Shown one piece after another: positions 1 to 7,726 of a stretch of 48,009 bases of DNA. This DNA is from an uncultured Thalassolituus sp. (GTDB lineage Bacteria > Pseudomonadota > Gammaproteobacteria > Pseudomonadales > Oceanobacteraceae): positions 1 through 48,009 of the forward strand of contig CAJXUK010000023.1 in the NCBI GenBank assembly GCA_913061435.1, in the 5' to 3' direction. The translations under genes were made by a program, and so were the position numbers. Each line of letters starts with the position of its first letter. Position 1 is the first letter of the stretch. The notes below the pieces were generated by a model. It saw only the letters and a program-made list of their open reading frames with translations, had not been told where the DNA came from and searched no databases.

Positions 1-620
1 AAGCCATAATTCTGATAACGCCATAAACGCCCATTGCTATCGTTGCAAAAACTGATTGGCTGGCTAACCAAATAAAATCGTTTTTTAGGTGAGTCTGTTG
101 GAAAGCGATAACTCGCTCCATCGGTAAAGGTAATGGTTTGCAGATTCTCATCGGCCGAGCCCACTGCCCCAACCGTACTGGCAACTGCAGTCGCTTTATT
201 GGCGTCATAAACAGACTCAGAGCTACTAGGATAGACCGCTACATAACCGCTTTCTCCACCCACTGCATTTACAAACTGAATACTTTTAAAGCTAGTAGCA
301 GCACTGGCGGTAGGCACCGAAAGATAAACTGAACTGTAAAGTATTGGCACCAACTCTAAACATTGATTACCACCATCATCAAACACACGCACACTGTTTG
401 GCAAGGCACGGCGCGCATCGCGCAAAACTTTTTCTACCGCAATTGTCGCGCTACTGGCTAATGCTTGGCGCGCACCGGTATCCACTAAACCCTCTGCCGA
501 CAAGGCAATAAAACGTACGCTGCCCGTGGCTAATATGCCAAGCACAACAATGACCATAATCAGTTCAACCAAGGTAAAACCTGCAGGTTTTTTTATACCT
601 TTAATACATGGTTTGTTCAT
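1..620 (-). CDS. mshO: MSHA pilus minor pilin, MshO-like (partial, 3' end outside window)
   Basis: Prepilin-like protein of the MSHA pilus, probably a minor pilin. The frame is open from the ATG at 620 to the window edge, about 206 residues. The N-terminus has a short positive leader, then the type IV prepilin signature G-F-T-L-V-E-L and a hydrophobic helix. The cleavage Gly and Glu+5 are both present. The start codon overlaps the stop of the preceding pilin gene as ATGA (617-620), and AGGGCAG lies just upstream. Position after mshA-mshC-mshD matches mshO in Vibrio and Shewanella clusters; this order is family knowledge. The assignment rests on signature plus gene order, because minor pilin bodies diverge fast. 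The 3' part and any mshP/mshQ lie beyond the window. Confidence 0.8.
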   Translation of the reverse strand, partial: MNKPCIKGIKKPAGFTLVELIMVIVVLGILATGSVRFIALSAEGLVDTGARQALASSATIAVEKVLRDARRALPNSVRVFDDGGNQCLELVPILYSSVYLSVPTASAATSFKSIQFVNAVGGESGYVAVYPSSSESVYDANKATAVASTVGAVGSADENLQTITFTDGASYRFPTDSPKKRFYLVSQPISFCNDSNGRLWRYQNYG

Positions 621-1120
621 AAATCTGCCCTATAGGCTGAAAATACAAGCGCTTCATTGGTCGGTGAGGTAATGGTTAATTGGATGAGCTTACTGTTATT
701 GGAAGTATTGCCTTGAGCGTCGACACAAGTCACTGCAACTGAAACTTGATAGCCGCTGTAAGTGGATGCTAAACCAGATGTTTGATCAAGAAACCGAGCG
801 GTTTCTGTTAAGCCATTATAATCATCAACATCGTTGTAAAGGTCACGGCTACTCTCCCCGCTATCGGGGCCAAGGGCACTCGAACAACCGCCCACAGAAC
901 CACCACCAACTGGCGAATCTTCTTGATATTTCATCGCTAAAATTTCATCAAGATACGCTTGTGAAAGCTGCGTCGCTTTAGTTTGCCATAACGGATCGGC
1001 GTTTTTACCCACGGCATTGAATACACTGCTCGACAATGCAGCCAAAGCAATACCTAATACCACAATGGTAATCACTAACTCTATTAAACTAAAACCCTTT
1101 TGTTTATGTTTATTGTTCAT
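617..1120 (-). CDS. mshD: MSHA pilus minor pilin MshD
   Basis: Minor prepilin of the MSHA pilus, about 167 residues. I chose the ATG at 1120 because it puts the prepilin signature (K-G-F-S-L-I-E-L) eight residues after the start, the usual short leader. The frame extends upstream to 1222, but that would overlap mshC by 91 nt and give an implausible Arg-rich leader. The signature is followed by a hydrophobic helix (I-T-I-V-V-L-G) and a polar body with Cys residues that could form a disulfide. A modest AAGG lies 9-10 nt upstream. The gene starts 11 nt after the mshC stop and overlaps the next pilin gene by 4 nt, so translation is probably coupled. MshD is the usual name for the pilin in this slot. 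Confidence 0.8.
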   Translation of the reverse strand: MNNKHKQKGFSLIELVITIVVLGIALAALSSSVFNAVGKNADPLWQTKATQLSQAYLDEILAMKYQEDSPVGGGSVGGCSSALGPDSGESSRDLYNDVDDYNGLTETARFLDQTSGLASTYSGYQVSVAVTCVDAQGNTSNNSKLIQLTITSPTNEALVFSAYRADL

Positions 1121-1131
1121 ACACCATAACC

Positions 1132-1653
1132 TTAGGGTAAACACGCGCCTTCGTAGGCGTATCCTGATGGGCTTATACACAGCTCTTTGCTGGCCACAGA
1201 GGCCGACGGAGTGTCGATGCACACACGTAACGCACTGGATGGAGCTTTGTTACCATCGCCATCAAAATTTAAGATCAATGGCGTCGCCGTTGCTGCCGTT
1301 AAGGCTGAGCAACTGGCTGAAAAATCGGTGCCATAATGCACTTGTTCGTTATCGCGCTCTACTTGAGCATTATAGTTTATTGGGCCAGAGGTAATGTTTA
1401 AAAACCAGTTATTAGTATCACCGGTGATCTGTAATTGAGTTTGCCCAGCACTGCTAGCACTATTAACAGATGAACGTGACATGGCAGTTTGCTGAGCCAG
1501 TCTTGCTGAGGCAATGATTTGGTTTTTAATAATGGTAGTAGAATAACTTTGAGAAGAAGATAATCGACTAACCGCGAATGCGGAAAGGATTCCCAGCAAG
1601 ATGATTACTGTAATGAGTTCGATTAAAGTAAAACCTTGCTGGGGGTGTTTCAT
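1132..1653 (-). CDS. mshC: MSHA pilus minor pilin MshC
   Basis: Prepilin-like minor pilin of 173 residues. A seven-residue leader (MKHPQQG) precedes F-T-L-I-E-L and a long hydrophobic alpha-1 helix, so both the cleavage Gly and Glu+5 are intact. The body is Ser/Thr/Asn-rich and carries Cys residues near the C-terminus. It lies 15 nt after the mshA stop and 11 nt before mshD. In known MSHA systems these proteins are thought to act in pilus initiation or tip assembly; that role is family knowledge, not visible here. It could be exchanged with other minor-pilin names, since only order distinguishes them. Confidence 0.8.
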   Translation of the reverse strand: MKHPQQGFTLIELITVIILLGILSAFAVSRLSSSQSYSTTIIKNQIIASARLAQQTAMSRSSVNSASSAGQTQLQITGDTNNWFLNITSGPINYNAQVERDNEQVHYGTDFSASCSALTAATATPLILNFDGDGNKAPSSALRVCIDTPSASVASKELCISPSGYAYEGACLP

Positions 1654-1668
1654 GCTAGTAGCGAGAAA

Positions 1669-2115
1669 TTAACAACCGCTGCTAACAACCGCGATAGTTG
1701 GTACTTTGTTAGCCGCAGCAGCCGTGTAAGTAACTTTGCAGTCTGTTTGTAACGTATAAACACGTGCTGACGTTTCAGTAGCACCACCACCAGAAGCGAC
1801 AAAAGCAGCGTCGATCTGAGCTGCTGCATCAATTCCTGCAACATCAGCAATCGGATAACCATTGATCAAGGTAACATCTGTTGCACCCTCTAAAACTACC
1901 TTAGTTCCTGTGCTACCGCCCACTAACCATTTGGCATGAGCAATATTAGAAGCAGCTTTAAGAGATCCGGCTAAACCTTGAAGGCTTGCGGTTCTTGCTT
2001 CGCCACCCAAATCAGCAAAACGCGGTAGTGCGAATGCCGACAAGACACCAAGAATCACGATCACCATGATCAATTCGATTAACGTAAAACCTGCTTGTTG
2101 TTTGATCTGTTTCAT
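1669..2115 (-). CDS. mshA: MSHA major pilin MshA
   Basis: Structural subunit of the MSHA type IV pilus, 148 residues. An eight-residue leader ends at Gly, followed by F-T-L-I-E-L-I-M-V-I-V-I-L-G, a textbook prepilin peptidase site and assembly helix. The next stretch resembles the conserved part of MshA pilins (L-P-R-F-A-D-L-G, then G-L-A-G-S-L-K-A-A and a KW pair). Two Cys near the C-terminus (about 127 and 148) are suited to the pilin disulfide loop. A strong Shine-Dalgarno AGGAGAG sits just upstream, and the 83-nt gap before this gene is the largest inside the operon, fitting extra expression of the major subunit. Only one mshA copy is present. Confidence 0.9.
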   Translation of the reverse strand: MKQIKQQAGFTLIELIMVIVILGVLSAFALPRFADLGGEARTASLQGLAGSLKAASNIAHAKWLVGGSTGTKVVLEGATDVTLINGYPIADVAGIDAAAQIDAAFVASGGGATETSARVYTLQTDCKVTYTAAAANKVPTIAVVSSGC

Positions 2116-2198
2116 AGATCTCTCCTAAAGATAAACTTAATTAAAATTTTTTAAATAACCTTGTTTTGACCTTATTTTAAAGGCTGTTTTAAACAGGG

Positions 2199-2861
2199 TT
2201 ATTCAAAAAAAGTTTCTATTTGACCTGACCTCAGATCATATTCAATTCGCCAGCCTTTGTCATTCAACAAGTAGCGATAAATACACACACCTTGATGTAA
2301 CTCTGCATGATATGTGAATACTCCAGGTGAAGCAGAAGTATTAATCGTATCAGTTAGGGTCTCCACTTTTGCTGTGGTATCTTTTAATAAGCCACTCCAT
2401 AGCCTTGTACATGTTGAGTTATTTAAAGCAAACCCTGTTGAAATTAAAGAATCTAATTGATCTTTATTAATCGCATCAACTGGCCAGCCTGTTTTACTCA
2501 TTAATACATTGTCTTCGCCAAACCCTTGCAATAAAGAAGATCCATCACTTGACCTTACCCACTCACTTGGCCCTTTAGAGAGCCAGAGATGACGAGACAT
2601 ATTCACAGCTGATTGCAAAGATTTTGCCGTTAGCTGTAAATTTGGTTTCTTATAAGCATCGTCTTGTAAAAAATCAATCTTCGACACTAATAAGGCAATT
2701 AAAATTGTAATTATGATCAACACAACCGTGAATTCTAATAGAGTAAAAGCCCGTGCTTTATATCTACCGAATATATACCCACCGCCATTAGCACCACTGA
2801 TGCCACTGCTGCTGTTAGCTTTATTATTATTAAGTGTAGACAACAATCTTAAATATGCCAT
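2199..2861 (-). CDS. mshB: MshB-like pilin-related protein with atypical leader
   Basis: Protein of 220 residues with one hydrophobic helix near residues 40-60. It has a pilin-like signature A-F-T-L-L-E-F, but the residue before Phe is Ala where prepilins normally have Gly, and the leader is about 39 residues where 6-20 is usual. Glu+5 is kept. The part after the helix has the MshB-like pattern of an R-H-x-W motif, a G-W-P-V-D motif and a Cys in a S-T-C-T-R-L-W segment. Position between mshG and mshA matches mshF/mshB of other clusters. The start codon overlaps the mshG stop by one base (TAATG), so the start is well fixed. Whether it is cleaved and built into the pilus is uncertain; it may stay in the inner membrane. 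Confidence 0.6.
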   Translation of the reverse strand: MAYLRLLSTLNNNKANSSSGISGANGGGYIFGRYKARAFTLLEFTVVLIIITILIALLVSKIDFLQDDAYKKPNLQLTAKSLQSAVNMSRHLWLSKGPSEWVRSSDGSSLLQGFGEDNVLMSKTGWPVDAINKDQLDSLISTGFALNNSTCTRLWSGLLKDTTAKVETLTDTINTSASPGVFTYHAELHQGVCIYRYLLNDKGWRIEYDLRSGQIETFFE

Positions 2862-4096
2862 TAGCCTCCACCCATAGCACCGCTAAGATCCCAAATAGGT
2901 AAGAACACACCCAAAGCTAATACCAATACCATGATACCTAAGAATACTAGTAAAATAGGTTCAATCGAATCAGCTAATTGTTTCAATTCGTAATCAATTT
3001 CTTCTTCGTAAAAATCCGCTACATCGCTCAGTAACTCATCGATCGAACCGGTTTCTTCACCAACTGCCATCATTTGCAATACCAACGGAGTAAACAACCC
3101 AGTTGCAGATGCAGTACTAGTTAAGCGCTCACCACGCTCTACACCCCGATACATATCTTCGATGGCCAAGCCGATGTGTTTATTGCCCACACTTTCAGAG
3201 ACGATCGACAATGCTCGTAAAATGGGTACACCAGAAGTCATCATCATGGCAAAAGAGCGGGCAAAGCGAGACAAAGCAATGCGTTTAAACAAACCGCCAA
3301 ATAACGGCAAAGACAGTAAACGAGTATCACGCCACAGTTCACCCTCCGGGGTTTTCACAAACTTAATCCAAGCGAACACACTGCCGCCAAAAATCAACAG
3401 CATTAACCACCAATAATTGATAGTGAACGACGAAGTAGCCATTAATATCTGGGTGGCCAAGGGTAAATCAGCACCAAGTTTGGCAAATACATTAGCAAAA
3501 CTGGGAATAACCACGACATTGATTACGCCCATCGCTATCGCCATCGCTGCAAGCACAAACATCGGGTAGCGGGTAGCCGATTTAATGCGTTTTTTGGTTT
3601 CTCTTTCTAACTCCAAGTGCGCGGTAAGCTTTTGAAAAGCCAAATCTAAACGCCCAGTATTTTCACCCACGTGCACCATGCTGATAAAAATAGGCGAAAA
3701 TATTTCGGGAAACTGACGAAACGCCGAAGCCAATTCAGATCCAGACACCAAGGCATCAGAAATTTTATTCAGCACTTCAACCAACCTAGGTTTATCACTG
3801 GATTCGGCTAAACCATTTAACGCACGAATAATCGGAATGCCCGCCTTGGTAAGTGCGTATAACTGGCGAGTTAATAGTACTTGATCATCAAGGGTGATTT
3901 TTTTCGGTGGCAGTAATGATTTAGAAAAAATCGACTCAGTTGTTTTTTCTGCAGTGGCCGATTCTTCAAATAAACTGGTTAAAATAATATTTTTTTGTTG
4001 CAGCTCTCTGGCAGCAAGAGCATGACTACCTGCCTCTAATAGCCCAGAAATTTGCTGACCACTTTCATCTCGCCCAGTATATTTGAAGCTCGCCAT
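2861..4096 (-). CDS. mshG: MSHA platform protein MshG (GspF/PilC family)
   Basis: Inner-membrane platform protein of the pilus assembly machine, 411 residues, the usual size for GspF/PilC. It begins with the typical F-x-Y-x-G-R-D-x-x-G start. Two cytoplasmic T2SSF domains (about 70-195 and 275-395) are separated by hydrophobic segments around 175-200 and 220-245, with a C-terminal membrane helix. Both repeats keep the G-E-x-T-G motif (V-G-E-N-T-G and V-G-E-E-T-G). The platform is thought to couple the ATPase MshE to pilin insertion. The start lies one base after the mshE stop, so the two are tightly coupled. Confidence 0.95.
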   Translation of the reverse strand: MASFKYTGRDESGQQISGLLEAGSHALAARELQQKNIILTSLFEESATAEKTTESIFSKSLLPPKKITLDDQVLLTRQLYALTKAGIPIIRALNGLAESSDKPRLVEVLNKISDALVSGSELASAFRQFPEIFSPIFISMVHVGENTGRLDLAFQKLTAHLELERETKKRIKSATRYPMFVLAAMAIAMGVINVVVIPSFANVFAKLGADLPLATQILMATSSFTINYWWLMLLIFGGSVFAWIKFVKTPEGELWRDTRLLSLPLFGGLFKRIALSRFARSFAMMMTSGVPILRALSIVSESVGNKHIGLAIEDMYRGVERGERLTSTASATGLFTPLVLQMMAVGEETGSIDELLSDVADFYEEEIDYELKQLADSIEPILLVFLGIMVLVLALGVFLPIWDLSGAMGGG

Positions 4097-4097
4097 T

Positions 4098-5816
4098 TTA
4101 TACTCCGTCGCCTAAGCTAGCGCTCACTCGGAACACTTCTTCGAGGGAGGTCACACCTTGGCGTGCATAATCTAGCGCACACAAGGCCAACGGTCTAAAT
4201 CTTGGGTGAGCATTGGCAGCACCGGCAAAATCGTCCATTGAATTATTACGCATAGCCGCAATCATGGTGCTGTCCATTTCTAACAACTCATAAATACCGA
4301 TACGCCCGTTGTAACCGGTATTATTGCAGTGATGACAACCTCTGCCTTTTTTGTAACGGGCAACCAACGAATCTTTATCGAGTGCCATTAACCAAGTGCG
4401 CTCTTGCTCTTCTATTTCACAATCTTCTTGGCAGTGATCGCACAAACGTTTTACTAATCGCTGTGCCATAACGGCACGTAATGACGAGGCAACTAAATAG
4501 TTATCAACACCCATGTCCAATAAACGCATGGCAGTAGAAACTGCGTCGTTGGTGTGTAATGTTGATAGCACCATGTGACCTGTCATGGCGGCTCGCAACC
4601 CAATTTCGGCGGTTTCATGGTCACGCATTTCGCCCACCAAAATCACATCGGGGTCTTGACGTAACGCAGCACGTAAAACCGTCGAAAATTCTAACCCCAC
4701 TTTTGGGTTAACCTGAACTTGATTGATTCGAGGTAAGCGGTATTCGATAGGATCTTCGGCGGTGATGATCTTTTTTTCTTTAGTATTTAAAATATTCAAG
4801 GCTGCATACAAGGTCGTGGTTTTACCACTACCGGTTGGCCCTGTTACCAAAACCATGCCATGAGGACGCTGGATTAAATATTTAAAGCGCTCTTGAATAT
4901 CTTGGGGCATCCCTAAAGAATCTAAATCAAGTAAACCACCGCTTTGGTCTAATAAACGCATAACCACCGATTCACCAAATTGAACCGGCATGGTTGAAAG
5001 ACGCACATCAATGCTTTTGTTTTTAACTCGGATATTAAAACGCCCGTCTTGTGGAATACGCTTTTCTGAAATATCCAACCCCGACATGATTTTTAAGCGC
5101 GATACTAATGCCGAAGCAATTCGACGCTCTTTCATGACTTGTTCTTGTAAGTCGCCGTCGATACGCATACGGATTCTAAGCTGGGCTTCTTCTGGCTCGA
5201 TATGAATATCAGACGCTTTAACTTGTACGGCGTCTTCAAAAATACTTTGTAATAATCGAACAACAGGCGCTTCGCTACTGTCAGTGTTTGAAGCCAACTC
5301 TGAAATATCAAAATCGCTATCAGAAAGCTCACCTTCTAACTCACCAGCAATAGAGGCAATTTCATCTTGGCGTCGATAAATACTATCCAGTGTTGATAAC
5401 AGATCGTCTTCAGAAATAAACGCCGGCAATACCGGTCGCTTTAAGTGACGCTGAAGATCGTCTATTACCATTAAATCGGTTGGGTCCGACATGCCAATCA
5501 GTAAACCATTAGACTGTTCGGCTAACACGATACAACGATAACGGCGGGCATAAGTTTCTGGTAATATTTTTACAATACTGGGCTCAATACGATAACGATT
5601 GAGATCGATATAGGGATAATGAAAATAGTCGGATAAGCACGACAACAGTTTTTCTTCACTAATAAATTGCAGGTCGATTAATACCCGCCCCACTTTTTTA
5701 CCCGTTCGTTTTTGCTCTGCCAGTGCTTGCATTAATTCAGACTCGGTAATAAAGCCTTTTTCTACCAGCAAGTCACCGACCCGAACTTTTTTATTTACGT
5801 CTACTTTAGCTGTCAT
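4098..5816 (-). CDS. mshE: MSHA pilus extension ATPase MshE, with MshEN c-di-GMP-binding domain
   Basis: Cytoplasmic hexameric ATPase that powers MSHA pilus extension, 572 residues. The N-terminal region (about 10-75) shows the MshEN pattern twice: V-R-V-G-D-L-L-V-E-K-G-F-I..L..AL..Q, then V-G-R-V-L-I-D-L-Q-F-I..L. In Vibrio cholerae MshE this domain binds c-di-GMP. The GspE core has Walker A G-P-T-G-S-G-K-T at 326-333, the Walker B region around 391-396 (V-I-L-V-G-E), Asp- and His-box segments, and a four-Cys zinc motif made of CDHC (459-462) and CHHC (494-497). It overlaps mshN by 11 nt. Of the genes here, this is the most direct link between c-di-GMP and pilus activity; binding is inferred. 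Confidence 0.95.
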   Translation of the reverse strand: MTAKVDVNKKVRVGDLLVEKGFITESELMQALAEQKRTGKKVGRVLIDLQFISEEKLLSCLSDYFHYPYIDLNRYRIEPSIVKILPETYARRYRCIVLAEQSNGLLIGMSDPTDLMVIDDLQRHLKRPVLPAFISEDDLLSTLDSIYRRQDEIASIAGELEGELSDSDFDISELASNTDSSEAPVVRLLQSIFEDAVQVKASDIHIEPEEAQLRIRMRIDGDLQEQVMKERRIASALVSRLKIMSGLDISEKRIPQDGRFNIRVKNKSIDVRLSTMPVQFGESVVMRLLDQSGGLLDLDSLGMPQDIQERFKYLIQRPHGMVLVTGPTGSGKTTTLYAALNILNTKEKKIITAEDPIEYRLPRINQVQVNPKVGLEFSTVLRAALRQDPDVILVGEMRDHETAEIGLRAAMTGHMVLSTLHTNDAVSTAMRLLDMGVDNYLVASSLRAVMAQRLVKRLCDHCQEDCEIEEQERTWLMALDKDSLVARYKKGRGCHHCNNTGYNGRIGIYELLEMDSTMIAAMRNNSMDDFAGAANAHPRFRPLALCALDYARQGVTSLEEVFRVSASLGDGV

Positions 5817-6813
5817 TGCGATTACTCCCAGCTCGTTCCATGCGTTGTAACCGAGTGGCGATCCATTGTTTTTGACTACTTGTGGGCAACGATGAATTCA
5901 AAAGATTTTCATAAATCGATTGTGTTTTATCGGAATAACCAAGCTTTGCAAAATTTAATGCCATCGCTAACTGCCACTTAACTTGATTGGGCTGTTGCTG
6001 GGTTAATTCAGCATAATATTGATTCGATAGCTCGTAATGAGCAAACATTTGTAAGCCCGGAGCGACTAATTGAAACCACGCTAGGCTGTTATTATTTTGA
6101 CTCACTACAAAATCTCGCAGCTCTTCACCCTTACCTTGTTGTATTAATATTCTAGCCTTTAATCTTAAATATTCATCTTTATCATCTGCAACAATGGCTG
6201 CATCAATCCATGCAGCTGCAGCTGAATATTGCTTCTTTTTATATGCTTGCAGCGCCAACTGGTATTGCTTAAACCCTGGATTTTCTACCACTTTGATATT
6301 AATGGGCTGAGGTTGGGATTGAGTTTTGGATTGAGGTTCGGGCTGCAGCTTGGGCTCAGTTACAATTTCTTGCTTAGCGACACCGGACTCTTGAGTTTTT
6401 GCTCTGGTAACTTTTGGCAAGGGTTGCTTAGGGGCTATTTTTTGTTGAGCTATTTTTTGTTGAGCTATTTCTTTCTGAGCTATTTTTTGCTCAGTAATTT
6501 GTGGTGCAGCTGCTATTAGTCGCTTCTCTTCTGTTAACGGCTTATCTTCTGTTAACGGCTGTTTTATCTCTGGCGGTAATAACAAAGTTGGAGCTTCAGC
6601 AGGTTTATTATCCATAAATATTTCGATGATAGATTCTTTAAAAATCATCTGTAAAGACAAAATAACTAACAAGGCTACAACTAAAACAACAAACAAAAAG
6701 CGGGACCAGTTAATTGCTGTTTTGCTTTGCCCAGCCGATTGCAATGGCATATTAGGATACGGTTTAGAAGTATCAGAGTCTAACTGGCGTAACACATCAT
6801 TAACCAAACTCAT
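5806..6813 (-). CDS. mshN: MSHA biogenesis protein MshN (bitopic, TPR-containing)
   Basis: Probable MshN, 335 residues. A short conserved cytoplasmic start (M-S-L-V-N-D-V-L-R-Q-L-D) is typical of MshN and GspB-like proteins. A single membrane helix follows at about 33-58. Residues about 75-175 form a low-complexity periplasmic linker rich in Pro, Gln, Lys and Glu, with short in-frame repeats (K-I-A-Q-Q units). The C-terminal part (about 180-330) is helical and Ala/Leu/Tyr-rich, consistent with tetratricopeptide repeats. It overlaps mshM by 14 nt and mshE by 11 nt. In MSHA systems it probably helps assemble the secretin and trans-envelope complex, as inferred from GspA/GspB partners. Confidence 0.85.
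   Translation of the reverse strand: MSLVNDVLRQLDSDTSKPYPNMPLQSAGQSKTAINWSRFLFVVLVVALLVILSLQMIFKESIIEIFMDNKPAEAPTLLLPPEIKQPLTEDKPLTEEKRLIAAAPQITEQKIAQKEIAQQKIAQQKIAPKQPLPKVTRAKTQESGVAKQEIVTEPKLQPEPQSKTQSQPQPINIKVVENPGFKQYQLALQAYKKKQYSAAAAWIDAAIVADDKDEYLRLKARILIQQGKGEELRDFVVSQNNNSLAWFQLVAPGLQMFAHYELSNQYYAELTQQQPNQVKWQLAMALNFAKLGYSDKTQSIYENLLNSSLPTSSQKQWIATRLQRMERAGSNRNDS
6432..6491 (-). repeat. Four tandem 15-bp repeats inside mshN
   Basis: Four consecutive 15-bp units occupy 6432-6446, 6447-6461, 6462-6476 and 6477-6491, each close to GAGCTATTTTTTGTT on the plus strand. The unit length is a multiple of three, so copy-number change would shorten or lengthen the periplasmic linker of MshN without a frameshift. 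A second, shorter duplication (TTCTGTTAACGGCT twice) lies at about 6527-6560. Confidence 0.85.
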
Positions 6814-7726
6814 GAATAGCCACCCACGATGTTAATAACACAAGTAAAGACACTTCACGCCAATAAAAGCGATTGCCAAGACCGGTTTTTTTAGCACCTT
6901 CTGTATCGTTTATTGCTGCTTGCACATCACGTACAGACACATTTTGTTGATTGCTGCCATAAGCACTGAATAGCGACTTTTGTGCAATAATATTTATTAA
7001 GCGCGGCACACCCTCTGTCGCCTTAACCATTAGCTTGAGGGCTTTTTTTTCAAAAATCGGCATACCACGATAACCAGCCAATACCATTCTTTGCTGAATA
7101 TAATGCTGTAAGCTGTCTTCATCCATGGGTACTAATTCGGCACTGTAGGTAATACGCTGTTGAAGTTGACGAAAACGATTTTCGGCTAATAAGGTATTTA
7201 ACTCTGGCTGACCAAACAGAACAATTTGGATCAGGTTTCTGCTTTCGGCTTCTAAGTTAGATATTAACCGCAATGCTTCCAAACTATCTTCTGGAATACA
7301 CTGCGCTTCATCAACAACTAATACCACAGCTCGGCCATTTTGTGCCGCTATTAACAGTTGCTGCTGTATTTTTTCTTGTACCTGATAGATATCCAGATCG
7401 TTAATATCTAGATTTAGTTCGTGGCCTATTGCTCGCCACAAACCTTCTGGTGTCAGTGACGGGTTGGGGATATAAACCGATACAATACCTTCTTCGTTTA
7501 AGCTGTTAAGCAAGCGCCGGCACAGCAAGGTTTTCCCTGTCCCCACCTCGCCGGTGATTTTGATAAAACCTTCGCCAGCTTGCAGTGCATAACTCAGAAC
7601 GTTAAAACACTCTAACTGTGGTTTGGTTTCAACATAAAGCTCGGTATTAGGCGCCAACGAAAAAGGCTGTTGGCTAAAACCGTAATAGCTTTGAAAACCA
7701 GCGACAAGGTTAACTCCTGTACTCAT
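6800..7726 (-). CDS. mshM: MSHA biogenesis AAA ATPase MshM (ExeA/GspA-like)
   Basis: ATPase of 308 residues related to ExeA/GspA. It opens with the family pattern Y-Y-G-F-S-Q-Q-P-F-S-L-A-P. Walker A is G-E-V-G-T-G-K-T at 59-66, and Walker B is the V-V-L-V-V-D-E-A-Q stretch near 135-143. A single hydrophobic segment near the C-terminus (about 289-306) would anchor it in the inner membrane, with no large periplasmic domain after it. It overlaps mshL by 4 nt and mshN by 14 nt. ExeA-type proteins remodel peptidoglycan or aid secretin insertion together with a GspB-like partner, here probably MshN. Confidence 0.9.
   Translation of the reverse strand: MSTGVNLVAGFQSYYGFSQQPFSLAPNTELYVETKPQLECFNVLSYALQAGEGFIKITGEVGTGKTLLCRRLLNSLNEEGIVSVYIPNPSLTPEGLWRAIGHELNLDINDLDIYQVQEKIQQQLLIAAQNGRAVVLVVDEAQCIPEDSLEALRLISNLEAESRNLIQIVLFGQPELNTLLAENRFRQLQQRITYSAELVPMDEDSLQHYIQQRMVLAGYRGMPIFEKKALKLMVKATEGVPRLINIIAQKSLFSAYGSNQQNVSVRDVQAAINDTEGAKKTGLGNRFYWREVSLLVLLTSWVAIHEFG

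Noticed and set aside
1017..1394. Plus-strand frame of 125 residues across mshC/mshD
   Set aside because: It is antisense to two clear pilin genes and has no recognisable features.
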